A stretch of DNA of 38,098 nt. Source: DATHVR01 sp035461175. GTDB lineage: Bacteria; Actinomycetota; Acidimicrobiia; Spongiisociales; ZC4RG35. The position numbers and the translations under genes are program-made. The DNA is taken from the NCBI GenBank assembly GCA_035461175.1, contig DATHVR010000057.1, positions 1-38,098 on the forward strand, read 5' to 3'. This document shows positions 23,111 through 30,946 of this stretch, one piece after another. The notes beneath the pieces were generated by a model that saw only the letters and a program-made list of their open reading frames with translations, had not been told where the DNA came from and made no database searches. Numbering within the stretch: the stretch's first letter is position 1; every line of letters starts with the position of its first letter.

Positions 23111-25882
23111 CAGCCTTCCGACCAGTTTCTTGGCTTCGTCGGCCCAGAGGACCAGGGAGGCGAGGCCGGTGGCAATCAGCCACTGGGTCCAGCTGAGTGG
23201 GGTGGTACCGAAGGCCTGGTTGAGGATCGGCACCTGGACCACCACCACCTGCAGGAGGGTGGAAAGGGCGATGGCACCCCACAAAAGCGGGTTGGTGAAG
23301 AGATGGTTGAAGGCGCTGGTGTGGTCGGAGCGGGAGTTGAAGGTGTTGAAGAGCTGGGCGAAGACCAGGGTGGTGAAAGCCATGGTGCGCCCCTCGACTA
23401 CGTCGCCGGAGCCCTCCACCATCCCCCCGGCGGCGGTGAGATCGAAGGCAAACAGGCTCACGACCGCCATGATGGCCCCCACCCAGATGATGCCGAGCCA
23501 CATGTCGCGATCGATGACCCGATCGGACAGCCGGCGCGGGGCTTGGCTCATCACGTCGGGCGGCGGCGGGTCGACGCCCATCGCCAGCGCCGGTCCGGTG
23601 TCGGTGAGCAGGTTGATCCACAGGATCTGGGTGGCGAGGAGCGGCACCGCTGCCCCTCCCCCGGCTTCGAGACCGATCACCCCTGCGGCCAGCACCCCGA
23701 TGAACATCGTCAGCACCTCCCCGACGTTGGAGGAAAGCAAGAAGCGCAGGAACTTGCGGATGTTGGCGAAGATCGACCGGCCTTCCCGCACCGCCGCGAT
23801 GATCGTGGCGAAGTTGTCGTCGGCCAGGATCATGTCGGCGGCTTCCTTGGTCACGTCGGTGCCCGTCATACCCATGGCCACGCCGATGTCGGCCGACTTG
23901 AGGGCGGGGGCGTCGTTGACGCCGTCCCCGGTCATGGCCACGATGTTGCCGTTGTTCTGGAGGGCGTCGACGATCCGAAGCTTGTGCTCGGGAGCGACCC
24001 GGGCGAAGACGGAGGCCTCGTCGACAGTCCGCCGAAGGTCCTCGTCGGACAGTTCCGCCAGGGTCGCCCCCGATATGACCGGGGAGTCGGGTCCGTCGGC
24101 GATACCGAGATCGGAGGCGATGCGCACCGCCGTGCGGGGATGGTCGCCGGTGATCATCATCACCCGCACTCCCGCCCGGCGAGCTTCTGCCACCGCGGCG
24201 GCGGCCTCGGGGCGGGGTGGATCGATGATCCCGACCATCCCCAGGTAGACGAGCTCGGACTCAAGGGTCTCGTCCGCCAGGTCGGGCGGTCTGTGATCCT
24301 CCAGCGCCCGGTACGCCACCGCCAGTGTCCGCAACGCCATGTCGCCGAGGCGCTCGGCGGTGGCATGAATCTCCTGCCGACGCGCCTCGGTGAGAGAGCG
24401 GACCTCACCCGCCACCCGTTCGTGGGTGCAGCGATCGAGGAGGATGTCGGGCGCCCCCTTGGTCATGACGTCGATCCGGCCGTCCCGCTCGGTGTCGGTT
24501 TCTAGGGTCGACATGAGTTTGCGCTCGGACGTGAAGGGGATCTCGGCCACCCGTTCGAAGCGGCGCCGACGCTCCCCCGCCAGGCCCACCTTGGCCTCGG
24601 CCACCAGGAAGGCACCCTCGGTGGGGTCGCCCTGAATCGCCCAGTGCCCGTCCTGTTGGACCAGTTGGGCATCGCTGGCCAGGCTTCCCCCTACCAGCAC
24701 CCAGAAGACCTCGTCACGGAGCTCTTCGTCGTCGAGCACGTGTCCGTTGTGCTGCAATTCACCCTCGGGGTTGTAGCCGCTGCCACTGACCGCGATCTCC
24801 CCCGACGGGGTGACGATGCGTTCGATCGTCATCTCACTCCGGGTGAGGGTCCCGGTCTTGTCCGAGCAGACGACCGAGGACGACCCCAGCGTCTCGACGG
24901 ACGAAAGCCGCTTGACAATCGCGTTCTGACGCGCCATCCGCTGGACGCCAAGAGCCAGCACCACCGAGAGGATGGCGGGCAGGCCCTCGGGAACGGCCGC
25001 CACCGCCAGCGAGACTCCCACCAGGAGGACCCCGACCAGGTCGCTCGCCGAAGAGACGTCAGAAGTGAGGAGGATGGCGCCCATCACCACCGCGGCGATG
25101 ACCACGACGGCGATGCCGAGTGCCTTCCCGATTCGGGCCACCTCGAGCTGAAGTGGGGTGGGATCGTCCTCGGTCTCCCCCAGCAGACGGGCGATCTTGC
25201 CCATCTCGGTGTCCATTCCCGTCGCCACCGCAATCGCCCGGCCCCGGCCCCGGTTGACGGCGGTGCCGTTGAAGACCATGTTGATCCGGTCGCCCAGCTC
25301 GGCCGGCCCATCGAAAGGGTCGGGCCGCTTGCTCACGGGCTCGCTCTCCCCGGTGAGCGAGGCCTCCCCCACCATCAGGTTGGCGGCGCGGATCAGGCGG
25401 GCATCGGCACTGACCGAGTCGCCCTCACCGAGGATCAGGATGTCTCCCGGCACCACGTCGGCGGTGGGAATCTCCCGCTCGTCTCCGTCCCGCAGGACCG
25501 TGGCGGTGACGGCCGCCATCTTCTGCAGCGCCAGTACCGCATCTTCTGCCCTCGCTTCCTGCACGTAGCCGAGGACGGCATTGAGCAGGACGATGGCGGC
25601 GATGACGATGGCGTCGAACGGGATCCCCTCCCGCCCCTCGGCCAGCCAGGCGCCGAGGGCGATCACCACCGCCGCCATCAGGAGGTAGATGAGGGGATCG
25701 GCAAGCTGGGAGAGGAACTTCTTCCACTCGGGGACCCGGGCCGACTCCAACAGCCGATTAGCCCCGAAGCGGTCGAGACGGGCGGCGACCTCCTCCGACC
25801 CGAGCCCCCGGTCGGGGTCGACTTCGAAGGCAGCGGCGGTCTCCTCGACCGTCAACTGCCACACGGGGGCTCGGGGAGACAT
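23108..25882 (-). CDS. P2A-type calcium-transporting P-type ATPase
   Basis: The 924-residue pump has the P2A layout: N-terminal cation ATPase domain, actuator with LTGESEPV, phosphorylation site D341 in SDKTGTLT, and MTGDGVNDAPALK. Residues that bind calcium in SERCA pumps are kept: E in VAAVPEGLP (helix 4), N and E in SSNVGEV (helix 5), and N, T, D in WINLLTDTGPA (helix 6). Calcium export is therefore the best call, with manganese possible. Ten membrane segments fit the family. The ATG at 25882 gives a normal N-terminus (WQLTVEETAAAF), although the ribosome site is weak. Its 3' end abuts the tandem hairpin repeats. Confidence 0.92.
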   Translation of the reverse strand: MSPRAPVWQLTVEETAAAFEVDPDRGLGSEEVAARLDRFGANRLLESARVPEWKKFLSQLADPLIYLLMAAVVIALGAWLAEGREGIPFDAIVIAAIVLLNAVLGYVQEARAEDAVLALQKMAAVTATVLRDGDEREIPTADVVPGDILILGEGDSVSADARLIRAANLMVGEASLTGESEPVSKRPDPFDGPAELGDRINMVFNGTAVNRGRGRAIAVATGMDTEMGKIARLLGETEDDPTPLQLEVARIGKALGIAVVVIAAVVMGAILLTSDVSSASDLVGVLLVGVSLAVAAVPEGLPAILSVVLALGVQRMARQNAIVKRLSSVETLGSSSVVCSDKTGTLTRSEMTIERIVTPSGEIAVSGSGYNPEGELQHNGHVLDDEELRDEVFWVLVGGSLASDAQLVQQDGHWAIQGDPTEGAFLVAEAKVGLAGERRRRFERVAEIPFTSERKLMSTLETDTERDGRIDVMTKGAPDILLDRCTHERVAGEVRSLTEARRQEIHATAERLGDMALRTLAVAYRALEDHRPPDLADETLESELVYLGMVGIIDPPRPEAAAAVAEARRAGVRVMMITGDHPRTAVRIASDLGIADGPDSPVISGATLAELSDEDLRRTVDEASVFARVAPEHKLRIVDALQNNGNIVAMTGDGVNDAPALKSADIGVAMGMTGTDVTKEAADMILADDNFATIIAAVREGRSIFANIRKFLRFLLSSNVGEVLTMFIGVLAAGVIGLEAGGGAAVPLLATQILWINLLTDTGPALAMGVDPPPPDVMSQAPRRLSDRVIDRDMWLGIIWVGAIMAVVSLFAFDLTAAGGMVEGSGDVVEGRTMAFTTLVFAQLFNTFNSRSDHTSAFNHLFTNPLLWGAIALSTLLQVVVVQVPILNQAFGTTPLSWTQWLIATGLASLVLWADEAKKLVGRL

Positions 25883-26139
25883 GTCGACGGCGGGACGATC
25901 CAGGACGGTTACCTCTCTACCCGCAAATCCTAACGGGGGGCCGGTCTTCTCTCCCGTTCGAGATTCGCGAGTTGGAGGGGAATACCTGTTAGTCTGTGGC
26001 TACCGCACCGGACCCGAGGTATGCGTTCGCGCTTCCGGTCGGTTTCAAGTTCACTGGTGGCCTCGCCAGTCATCGTCTCTCGATTTCTCGTCATCTGGCG
26101 AACGCTCGAGTGACCCGTTCACCACTGGAGCCAACGCCC

Positions 26140-27390
26140 ATGACCACATTCACCGATCTCGGTGTGCCCAAAGAACTCGCCACTTCCCTGGCCGAGGACG
26201 GGTTCACCTCTCCCTTTCCGATTCAATCCGCCGTGATCCCCGACAGCCTGGCCGGGCGGGACATCTGCGGGCGCGCCCCGACCGGCTCGGGCAAGACCCT
26301 GGCCTTCGGGATCCCGCTCATGGCCCGATTGGGAGAGGCGAAACCGCGGCGTCCCCGCGCCCTCATCCTCGCTCCCACCCGGGAACTGGCCGAGCAGATC
26401 AAACAGGATCTAGTCCCGCTGGCCGTCGCCCAGCGCCGCTGGATCACCGCCATCTATGGCGGGGTCGGCTACGAGCCACAGCGGCGAGCAATGCGCAAGG
26501 GTGTCGACGTCGTCGTCGCCTGCCCCGGACGACTCGCCGACCTGATCCAGGAAGGCGCCATCGACCTGTCGGACGTCGACATGGTCGTCATCGACGAGGC
26601 CGACCGTATGGCCGACATGGGCTTTCTGCCCGAGGTGCGGAAACTACTCGATATGACGTCGTCCAAGCGACAGACGTGGCTGTTCTCGGCCACTCTCGAC
26701 GGCGACGTTGCCGTCCTCACCCGCGACTACCAGAACAACCCGGTCCGCCACGAGGTGGGAGGAGAAGAGGAGACGCGGTCCGACGCCCGTCACCTGTTCT
26801 GGAACGTCGATCACCACGATCGCCTTCGCCACACGGCCGATCTGATCGCGGCGGCCGGGCCCAGCATCATCTTCTGCCGCACCCGTCATGGTGCCGACAA
26901 GGTGGCGCGTAAGCTGGCCCAGTCGGGAATCAAGGCCGAGGCCATCCACGGAGGTCGCAGCCAGGGTCAGCGCCAGCGGACCCTCAACGGCTTCACCTCC
27001 GGCCACATCCAGGCAATGGTGGCTACCGACGTGGCCGCTCGCGGCATCCACGTCGAGGGAGTGGCGGCGGTGGTGCATTTCGATCCGACCGACGACCCGA
27101 AGACCTACCTCCACCGTTCGGGACGCACTGCCCGAGCCGGCAGTGACGGACTGGTGGTTTCCCTGGTCACGGCCGACCAGCGCCGCCAGGTCGGGTTGAT
27201 CCAACGCATGGTCGGTTTGAGCCATACCTTCGTGGACCCGGCGGTCGATGCGCTGGGCTCGATCGGAGAACGCACCAGCAAGCCCCGGATGGAAGACAAT
27301 CGGCGCTCGGAAGAGACGCGTCGACCCCGACGCAAGCAATCCGGGCACCGACAGAACCGCTCCCGGAACCGCTCCCGGAATCGCCGCTGA
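26140..27390 (+). CDS. DEAD-box ATP-dependent RNA helicase
   Basis: DEAD-box helicases unwind short RNA duplexes in ribosome assembly, RNA decay and cold adaptation. The 416 residues contain Q29 of the Q motif (FPIQSAVIP), Walker A APTGSGKT (K52), DEAD at 152-155 (VVIDEADRM), SATL, VATDVAARGI and HRSGRTARAG. The tail after about 365 is basic and ends in RNRSRNRSRNRR, a typical RNA-tethering extension. The ATG at 26140 has GGAG about nine bases upstream and starts at the expected FTDLGVP. The leader before it is long; a weak TAGTCT -10 at 25990-25995 would give a 5' UTR of about 140 bases, consistent with post-transcriptional control. The next gene converges one base away. Confidence 0.92.
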   Translation: MTTFTDLGVPKELATSLAEDGFTSPFPIQSAVIPDSLAGRDICGRAPTGSGKTLAFGIPLMARLGEAKPRRPRALILAPTRELAEQIKQDLVPLAVAQRRWITAIYGGVGYEPQRRAMRKGVDVVVACPGRLADLIQEGAIDLSDVDMVVIDEADRMADMGFLPEVRKLLDMTSSKRQTWLFSATLDGDVAVLTRDYQNNPVRHEVGGEEETRSDARHLFWNVDHHDRLRHTADLIAAAGPSIIFCRTRHGADKVARKLAQSGIKAEAIHGGRSQGQRQRTLNGFTSGHIQAMVATDVAARGIHVEGVAAVVHFDPTDDPKTYLHRSGRTARAGSDGLVVSLVTADQRRQVGLIQRMVGLSHTFVDPAVDALGSIGERTSKPRMEDNRRSEETRRPRRKQSGHRQNRSRNRSRNRR

Positions 27391-27391
27391 T

Positions 27392-27610
27392 CTAAGCGTG
27401 GCTGTCGGTGGGGGTCCCTCGGTTCCCCCATCGACGGCCCACCAGGGCACCTACCAGGGTGCCCACCGGTATCGAGGACCACAGGAAGCCCTGCATTTCG
27501 CGCAGCCAGTCGCTACGGGCTTCCAGGATCGGGTTGAGCCAGAGATAGAGGAGGACGGTGACGGCGAGAGCCGCCACAGCTCCGAGGATCGTTGACATGG
27601 TGCGGCTCAT
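27392..27610 (-). CDS. Small two-helix membrane protein
   Basis: I do not recognise a family. The 72-residue protein has two membrane segments, ILGAVAALAVTVLLYLWL and FLWSSIPVGTLVGALVG, separated by a short charged loop (EARSDWLREMQ) and followed by a polar tail. AGGAGG four bases before the ATG at 27610 makes it a credible gene. Its stop is one base from the convergent helicase stop. The RRM/zinc-ribbon pair lies upstream on the same strand, 91 bases away. Confidence 0.7.
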   Translation of the reverse strand: MSRTMSTILGAVAALAVTVLLYLWLNPILEARSDWLREMQGFLWSSIPVGTLVGALVGRRWGNRGTPTDSHA

Positions 27611-27701
27611 GGCTCCTCCTGTTGCTCACATCATTTCTCGGGACCGGCCGTTCGGCCAGGTCCGAAGGTCACGATCGAAGCGGGAGGAGCAGAGCCGGGG
27701 G

Positions 27702-27866
27702 TCAGGGCTTGGTAGCCGGCTTCTTGAGGGCCACGTCCTGGTAGGACGCACAGGGACACTTGGGCACCGAGCAACCTACGTGGTCACGGTGCTCTCGAAG
27801 CGGATGCCCGCACCCCCCGCATCGACGGCGATTGCCGTCGACGCGGCGGGCGGTCTGGGCTTTCAT
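27702..27866 (-). CDS. 54-residue cysteine-rich zinc-ribbon-like protein, coupled to the RRM gene
   Basis: This ORF is small but well supported: its ATG at 27866 overlaps the stop of the RRM gene in ATGA (27863-27866). The protein is basic, with CGGCGH (C16, C19, H21), then H26 and H29, C32, and CPCASY (C37, C39). It looks like a small treble-clef or zinc-ribbon module with lysine-rich ends (KAQTARRVDGNRRR, ALKKPATKP), suited to nucleic-acid binding. No known family comes to mind. Translational coupling suggests it works with the RRM protein on RNA; that is inference. Confidence 0.6.
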   Translation of the reverse strand: MKAQTARRVDGNRRRCGGCGHPLREHRDHVGCSVPKCPCASYQDVALKKPATKP

Positions 27867-28114
27867 CGCCGGGGCTTAGCCAAGTTGACCGTGAGGGAAC
27901 GGCCGTCGACGTTGTGGCCGTTGAGAGCGGAGATCGCCTCCTGGGCGGCGCTCGACTCGGCCATCTCGACGAATCCGAAGCCGCGCGAGCGGCCCGTGTC
28001 GCGATCGGTGATGACCTGAGCCTTGGCTACCTCGCCGTGGGGGGCGAAGAGAGTCTCCAGGTCGGCGGACGTGGTCTCGAAGGCGAGGTTGCCTACATAG
28101 ATGTTGGTGGACAT
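27863..28114 (-). CDS. RNA recognition motif (RRM) protein
   Basis: This is a single RRM domain of 83 residues, like the small RNA-binding proteins of cyanobacteria and other bacteria, many of which are cold- or stress-induced. RNP2 is IYVGNL (5-10) and RNP1 is RGFGFVEM (44-51), with the aromatic residues that stack on RNA bases. The domain fills the protein, leaving only a short AKPRR end. The ATG at 28114 has GGGAG about six bases upstream; longer in-frame readings run through the promoter region. The leader is long and contains a GCATGCG-CCT-CGCATGC inverted repeat. It is coupled to the 54-residue gene downstream. Confidence 0.92.
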   Translation of the reverse strand: MSTNIYVGNLAFETTSADLETLFAPHGEVAKAQVITDRDTGRSRGFGFVEMAESSAAQEAISALNGHNVDGRSLTVNLAKPRR

Positions 28115-28217
28115 GATTCTCCCGAACCGAACCGTCGTAATCGACGCCCGGCGGAGAGCCTTGCGGCCAAGTCCAGCTGTCTCCGTCAGACGGAACTGAG
28201 AAACGGAGCAGGCGATC

Positions 28218-28234
28218 GCATGCGAGGCGCATGC
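28218..28234 (-). promoter_or_regulatory. Inverted repeat in the RRM gene leader
   Basis: GCATGCG-AGG-CGCATGC is a perfect seven-base inverted repeat with a three-base spacer, about 100 bases upstream of the RRM start. It could be an operator or an RNA hairpin in the leader. The promoter position is not clear. Confidence 0.35.
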
Positions 28235-28316
28235 CTTATGGCTCCAGTCTAGTCCCGCCCACTCCTTATGCCGCCGGTGCGGGAATAGGGTCGGATTGGA
28301 AGCGGTTGACCCATAT

Positions 28317-28332
28317 AGTTGATATATCAACT
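28317..28332 (+). promoter_or_regulatory. Perfect 16-base palindrome before the flavin monooxygenase gene
   Basis: AGTTGATATATCAACT is fully symmetric and AT-rich in GC-rich surroundings. A TTGACC -35-like hexamer begins 11 bases upstream (28306-28311), so the palindrome covers the expected -10 region. This is the classic position of a repressor operator, and the TTGATATATCAA core is of the type bound by MarR-family dimers. It lies about 49 bases before the ATG at 28381. Confidence 0.65.
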
Positions 28333-28380
28333 CATTTGAAGGTGAACGGAAGCAACGGCCCAGGGCCAGAGGAAATGACC

Positions 28381-29484
28381 ATGCAGTTCGGAGTCTTCAG
28401 CGTCGGTGACATCACCCCGGACCCCACCAACGGCCGGGTGCCGAGCGAGGCCGAGAGAATCAAGGCGATGGTGACTGTCGCCCTCAAGGCCGAGGAAGTG
28501 GGCCTCGACGTTTTCGCCACCGGCGAGCACCACAACCCGCCCTTCGTCCCCTCCTCCCCCACGACCATGCTCGGCTATATCGCCGCCCGCACCGAGCGCC
28601 TGATCCTTTCCACGGCCACCACGCTGATCACGACCAACGACCCGGTGAAGATCGCCGAGGACTTCGCCATGCTCCAGCACTTGGCCGACGGCCGGGTGGA
28701 TCTGATGCTCGGGCGGGGCAACACCGGCCCCGTCTACCCGTGGTTCGGAAAGGACATCCGCGACGGGATTGCGCTCGCGATCGAGAACTACCACCTCCTC
28801 CACCGCCTGTGGCGGGAGGAAGAGATGGATTGGGAGGGCAAGTTCCGGACCCCGTTGCACTCGTTCACTGCCACCCCCCGGCCACTCGACGGGACTCCTC
28901 CGTTCGTGTGGCACGGCTCGATACGCAGTCCGCAGATCGCCGAGCAGGCGGCGTATTACGGTGAGGGCTTCTTCGCCAACCACATCTTCTGGCCGAAGGA
29001 GCATTTCATGCGCCTGATCGAGCTCTACCGCAACAGATACGAACACTACGGACACGGTTCGGCCGACCAGGCCATCGTCGGTCTGGGTGGGCAGGTGTTC
29101 ATGCGGCCCAACTCCCAGGATGCGGTGCGCGAGTTCCGTCCCTACTTCGACCATGCCCCCGTGTACGGGTACGGACCCAGCCTGGAGGAGTTCACCGACC
29201 AGACCCCCCTGACGGTGGGTAGCCCCCAACAGGTGATCGAGAAGACCCTGACGTTCCGCGAGCATTTCGGCGACTACCAGCGCCAGCTCTTCCTGATGGA
29301 CCATGCCGGGCTCCCCCTCCCCACCGTGCTGGAGCAGATGGAGATGCTGGGCTCGCAAGTGATTCCGGTTCTGCGTCGCGAGATGGCCACCAATCGCCCG
29401 GCCCATGTCCCCGACGCTCCCACCCACGCCTCCCGCAGGGCGGCCGCCGTCCCCGGGGAGCCGGTCGCGGCGGCGGCCCGATGA
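28381..29484 (+). CDS. Luciferase-like FMN-dependent monooxygenase, CE1758 family
   Basis: The 367-residue protein is a LLM-class flavin-dependent monooxygenase of the actinobacterial CE1758 type, which pairs with a dedicated FMN reductase. Seen: QFGVFSVGDI at the N-terminus, EEVGLDVFATGEHH, TTMLGYIAARTERL, GRVDLMLGRGNTGP, and WHGSIRSPQIAEQAA in the C-terminal half of the barrel. Substrates of this family are unknown. I chose the second ATG (28381), eight bases after GAGGAA; an ATG at 28375 is too close to it. The gene overlaps the reductase gene (ATGA). The upstream palindrome suggests repression until an inducer is present. Confidence 0.9.
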   Translation: MQFGVFSVGDITPDPTNGRVPSEAERIKAMVTVALKAEEVGLDVFATGEHHNPPFVPSSPTTMLGYIAARTERLILSTATTLITTNDPVKIAEDFAMLQHLADGRVDLMLGRGNTGPVYPWFGKDIRDGIALAIENYHLLHRLWREEEMDWEGKFRTPLHSFTATPRPLDGTPPFVWHGSIRSPQIAEQAAYYGEGFFANHIFWPKEHFMRLIELYRNRYEHYGHGSADQAIVGLGGQVFMRPNSQDAVREFRPYFDHAPVYGYGPSLEEFTDQTPLTVGSPQQVIEKTLTFREHFGDYQRQLFLMDHAGLPLPTVLEQMEMLGSQVIPVLRREMATNRPAHVPDAPTHASRRAAAVPGEPVAAAAR

Positions 29485-30098
29485 GCGCCCGTCGCCTGGT
29501 GGTCGTCACGGCCGGTCTCGGCCAGCCCTCGACCTCGCGCATGCTGGCCGACCGCCTGGCAACAGCCGCCGCCCGGGCGATCACCCACCGGGAGGAAGAC
29601 GTCGAGATCGAGATAGTCGAGCTGCGCGACCACGCCCGGGCCATCACCAACCGCATGCTGGCGGGGAGCGGATCTCCCGAGCTCGAGGCGATCCTGGGCT
29701 CGCTGGGCGGGGCCGACGGTCTGATCGCCGTCACCCCGGTGTTCTCGGCCTCCTACTCGGGGCTGTTCAAGATGTTCTTCGACGTCGTCGAGCCGGGGGC
29801 ACTGACCGGTATGCCCGTGCTGATGGGCGCCACTGCCGGCACTCCGCGCCACTCCCTCGTCCTCGAGCATGCCCTGCGCCCCCTCTTCTCCTACCTGGGG
29901 ACGATGCCGGTGCGGACGGCGGTGTTCGCCTCCAGTCAGGACTGGGCCGAGTCCGGGGATGCCAACGGCCTCGCCGGGCGGATCGAACGAGCCGCGACCG
30001 AACTGGCCGCAGCCGTGACCGGGGACACCACCCGCACCGCTCCCAACGCCTTGGACGACCTCGTCCCGCTCGACCAACTCCTGGGCGAGGACCGCTGA
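29481..30098 (+). CDS. NADPH-dependent FMN reductase, CE1759 family
   Basis: This is a flavodoxin-fold reductase of 205 residues that should supply reduced FMN to the coupled monooxygenase. The N-terminal strand and phosphate loop (LVVVTAGLGQPSTSRMLADR) are followed by TPVFSASYSGLFKMFFD, the typical isoalloxazine-binding segment, and a later PVLMGATAGTPRHS loop. Its ATG overlaps the monooxygenase stop, and the pair matches the known CE1758/CE1759 two-component arrangement. The downstream hydrolase starts four bases after its stop. Confidence 0.9.
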   Translation: MSARRLVVVTAGLGQPSTSRMLADRLATAAARAITHREEDVEIEIVELRDHARAITNRMLAGSGSPELEAILGSLGGADGLIAVTPVFSASYSGLFKMFFDVVEPGALTGMPVLMGATAGTPRHSLVLEHALRPLFSYLGTMPVRTAVFASSQDWAESGDANGLAGRIERAATELAAAVTGDTTRTAPNALDDLVPLDQLLGEDR

Positions 30099-30102
30099 CT
30101 CG

Positions 30103-30903
30103 ATGAAGATCCGTTCCGATTCCGACCCGTCCCGCGAAGACCGTCGCTTCACCGCCGATGACGGGGTGGAGATCTCCTACCGCACCTGGGGCGAGGGAGG
30201 AACAGGGTGGGTGATCCTCCATCACGGTTTCATGTCCAGCGCCGAAATCAACTGGGAGGTGACCCGGGTAGTGGGAGCCCTGACGGAGGAAGGTTTTCAG
30301 GTCGCCGCGCTGGATGCCCGCGGCCACGGACGCTCGGATAAGCCCCTCGACTCGTCGGCCTACTCGCTGTCACGCATGGCCGGGGATCTAGGCAGTCTGG
30401 TCGCCTCGCTGGATCTGGAGGCCTTCGACCTGGTCGGCTACTCGATGGGTGCCCTCGTCTCCGCCGTGGTGGCGACCCAGGACGGGCGGGTTCGACGCCT
30501 GGTGCTGGGCGGGATCGGCCGGGCCGCCGCCGATCCCGACTCCGACGATGCCCTGGACCTGATAGCGATCGCCGAGGCACTGGAAGCGGAAGACCCCGCC
30601 GCCATCACCGCCCCCGGCCCGGCCTCGTTCCGTGCCTTCGCCGACTCGGTCGGAGCCGATCTCGCCCCGCTGGCGGCGGCCGCCCGGGGCCATGCCGGCG
30701 AGGCGGTCCCGTTCGAGGAGATCCCGGTCCCGACCCTTGTCATCGCCGGTGCCGAGGACCCCATCGCCCGCCACCCGGCCGCCCTGGTGGCCCGCATCCC
30801 TAACGCGGTCCTGGAAGTCGTCCCCGGCGACCACCTCCGCGCCGTCGGCCACCCCGCCTTCCGCGCCGCCATCACCGCCTTCCTGACAGATACGCGAACC
30901 TGA
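30103..30903 (+). CDS. Alpha/beta hydrolase
   Basis: This is a 266-residue alpha/beta-fold hydrolase. The nucleophile is S114 in GYSMG, with acid D219 (AGAEDPIA) and H244 (PGDHL) completing the triad. The oxyanion-hole region is LHHGFMSS, and DARGHGRSDKP is a further family motif. A small cap lies at about 140-195. It is the third gene of the flavin operon and could cleave an ester or lactone made by the monooxygenase; the substrate is unknown. Its last codons and stop (CGA ACC TGA) lie inside the 44-base repeat that also ends the MFS gene on the far side of rph-tetR. Confidence 0.88.
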   Translation: MKIRSDSDPSREDRRFTADDGVEISYRTWGEGGTGWVILHHGFMSSAEINWEVTRVVGALTEEGFQVAALDARGHGRSDKPLDSSAYSLSRMAGDLGSLVASLDLEAFDLVGYSMGALVSAVVATQDGRVRRLVLGGIGRAAADPDSDDALDLIAIAEALEAEDPAAITAPGPASFRAFADSVGADLAPLAAAARGHAGEAVPFEEIPVPTLVIAGAEDPIARHPAALVARIPNAVLEVVPGDHLRAVGHPAFRAAITAFLTDTRT

Positions 30904-30938
30904 GGTTCAGCAGTACCAGGGCAGTACAAAACTCTCTC
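30895..30938 (+). repeat. 44-base inverted-repeat copy A, left of rph
   Basis: This starts CGAACCTGAGGTTC, which folds as GAACCT-G-AGGTTC, then has GTACCA, GTACAAAA and TCTCTC blocks. It matches the complement of 34512-34555 at 37 of 44 positions without gaps. Similarity continues outward over GACAGA (30885-30890 and, complemented, 34559-34564). It covers the end of the hydrolase gene and lies in a convergent junction. Confidence 0.75.
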
Positions 30939-30946
30939 CAGTTCGC

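Noticed and set aside
22946..24505. Open frame of about 519 codons on the plus strand
   Set aside because: It starts in the tandem repeats and then runs antisense to the calcium-type ATPase; no domain is recognisable.
27240..27390. Repeat protein or separate gene in the helicase tail
   Set aside because: The basic RNRSRNRS end is in frame and typical of DEAD-box C-terminal extensions.
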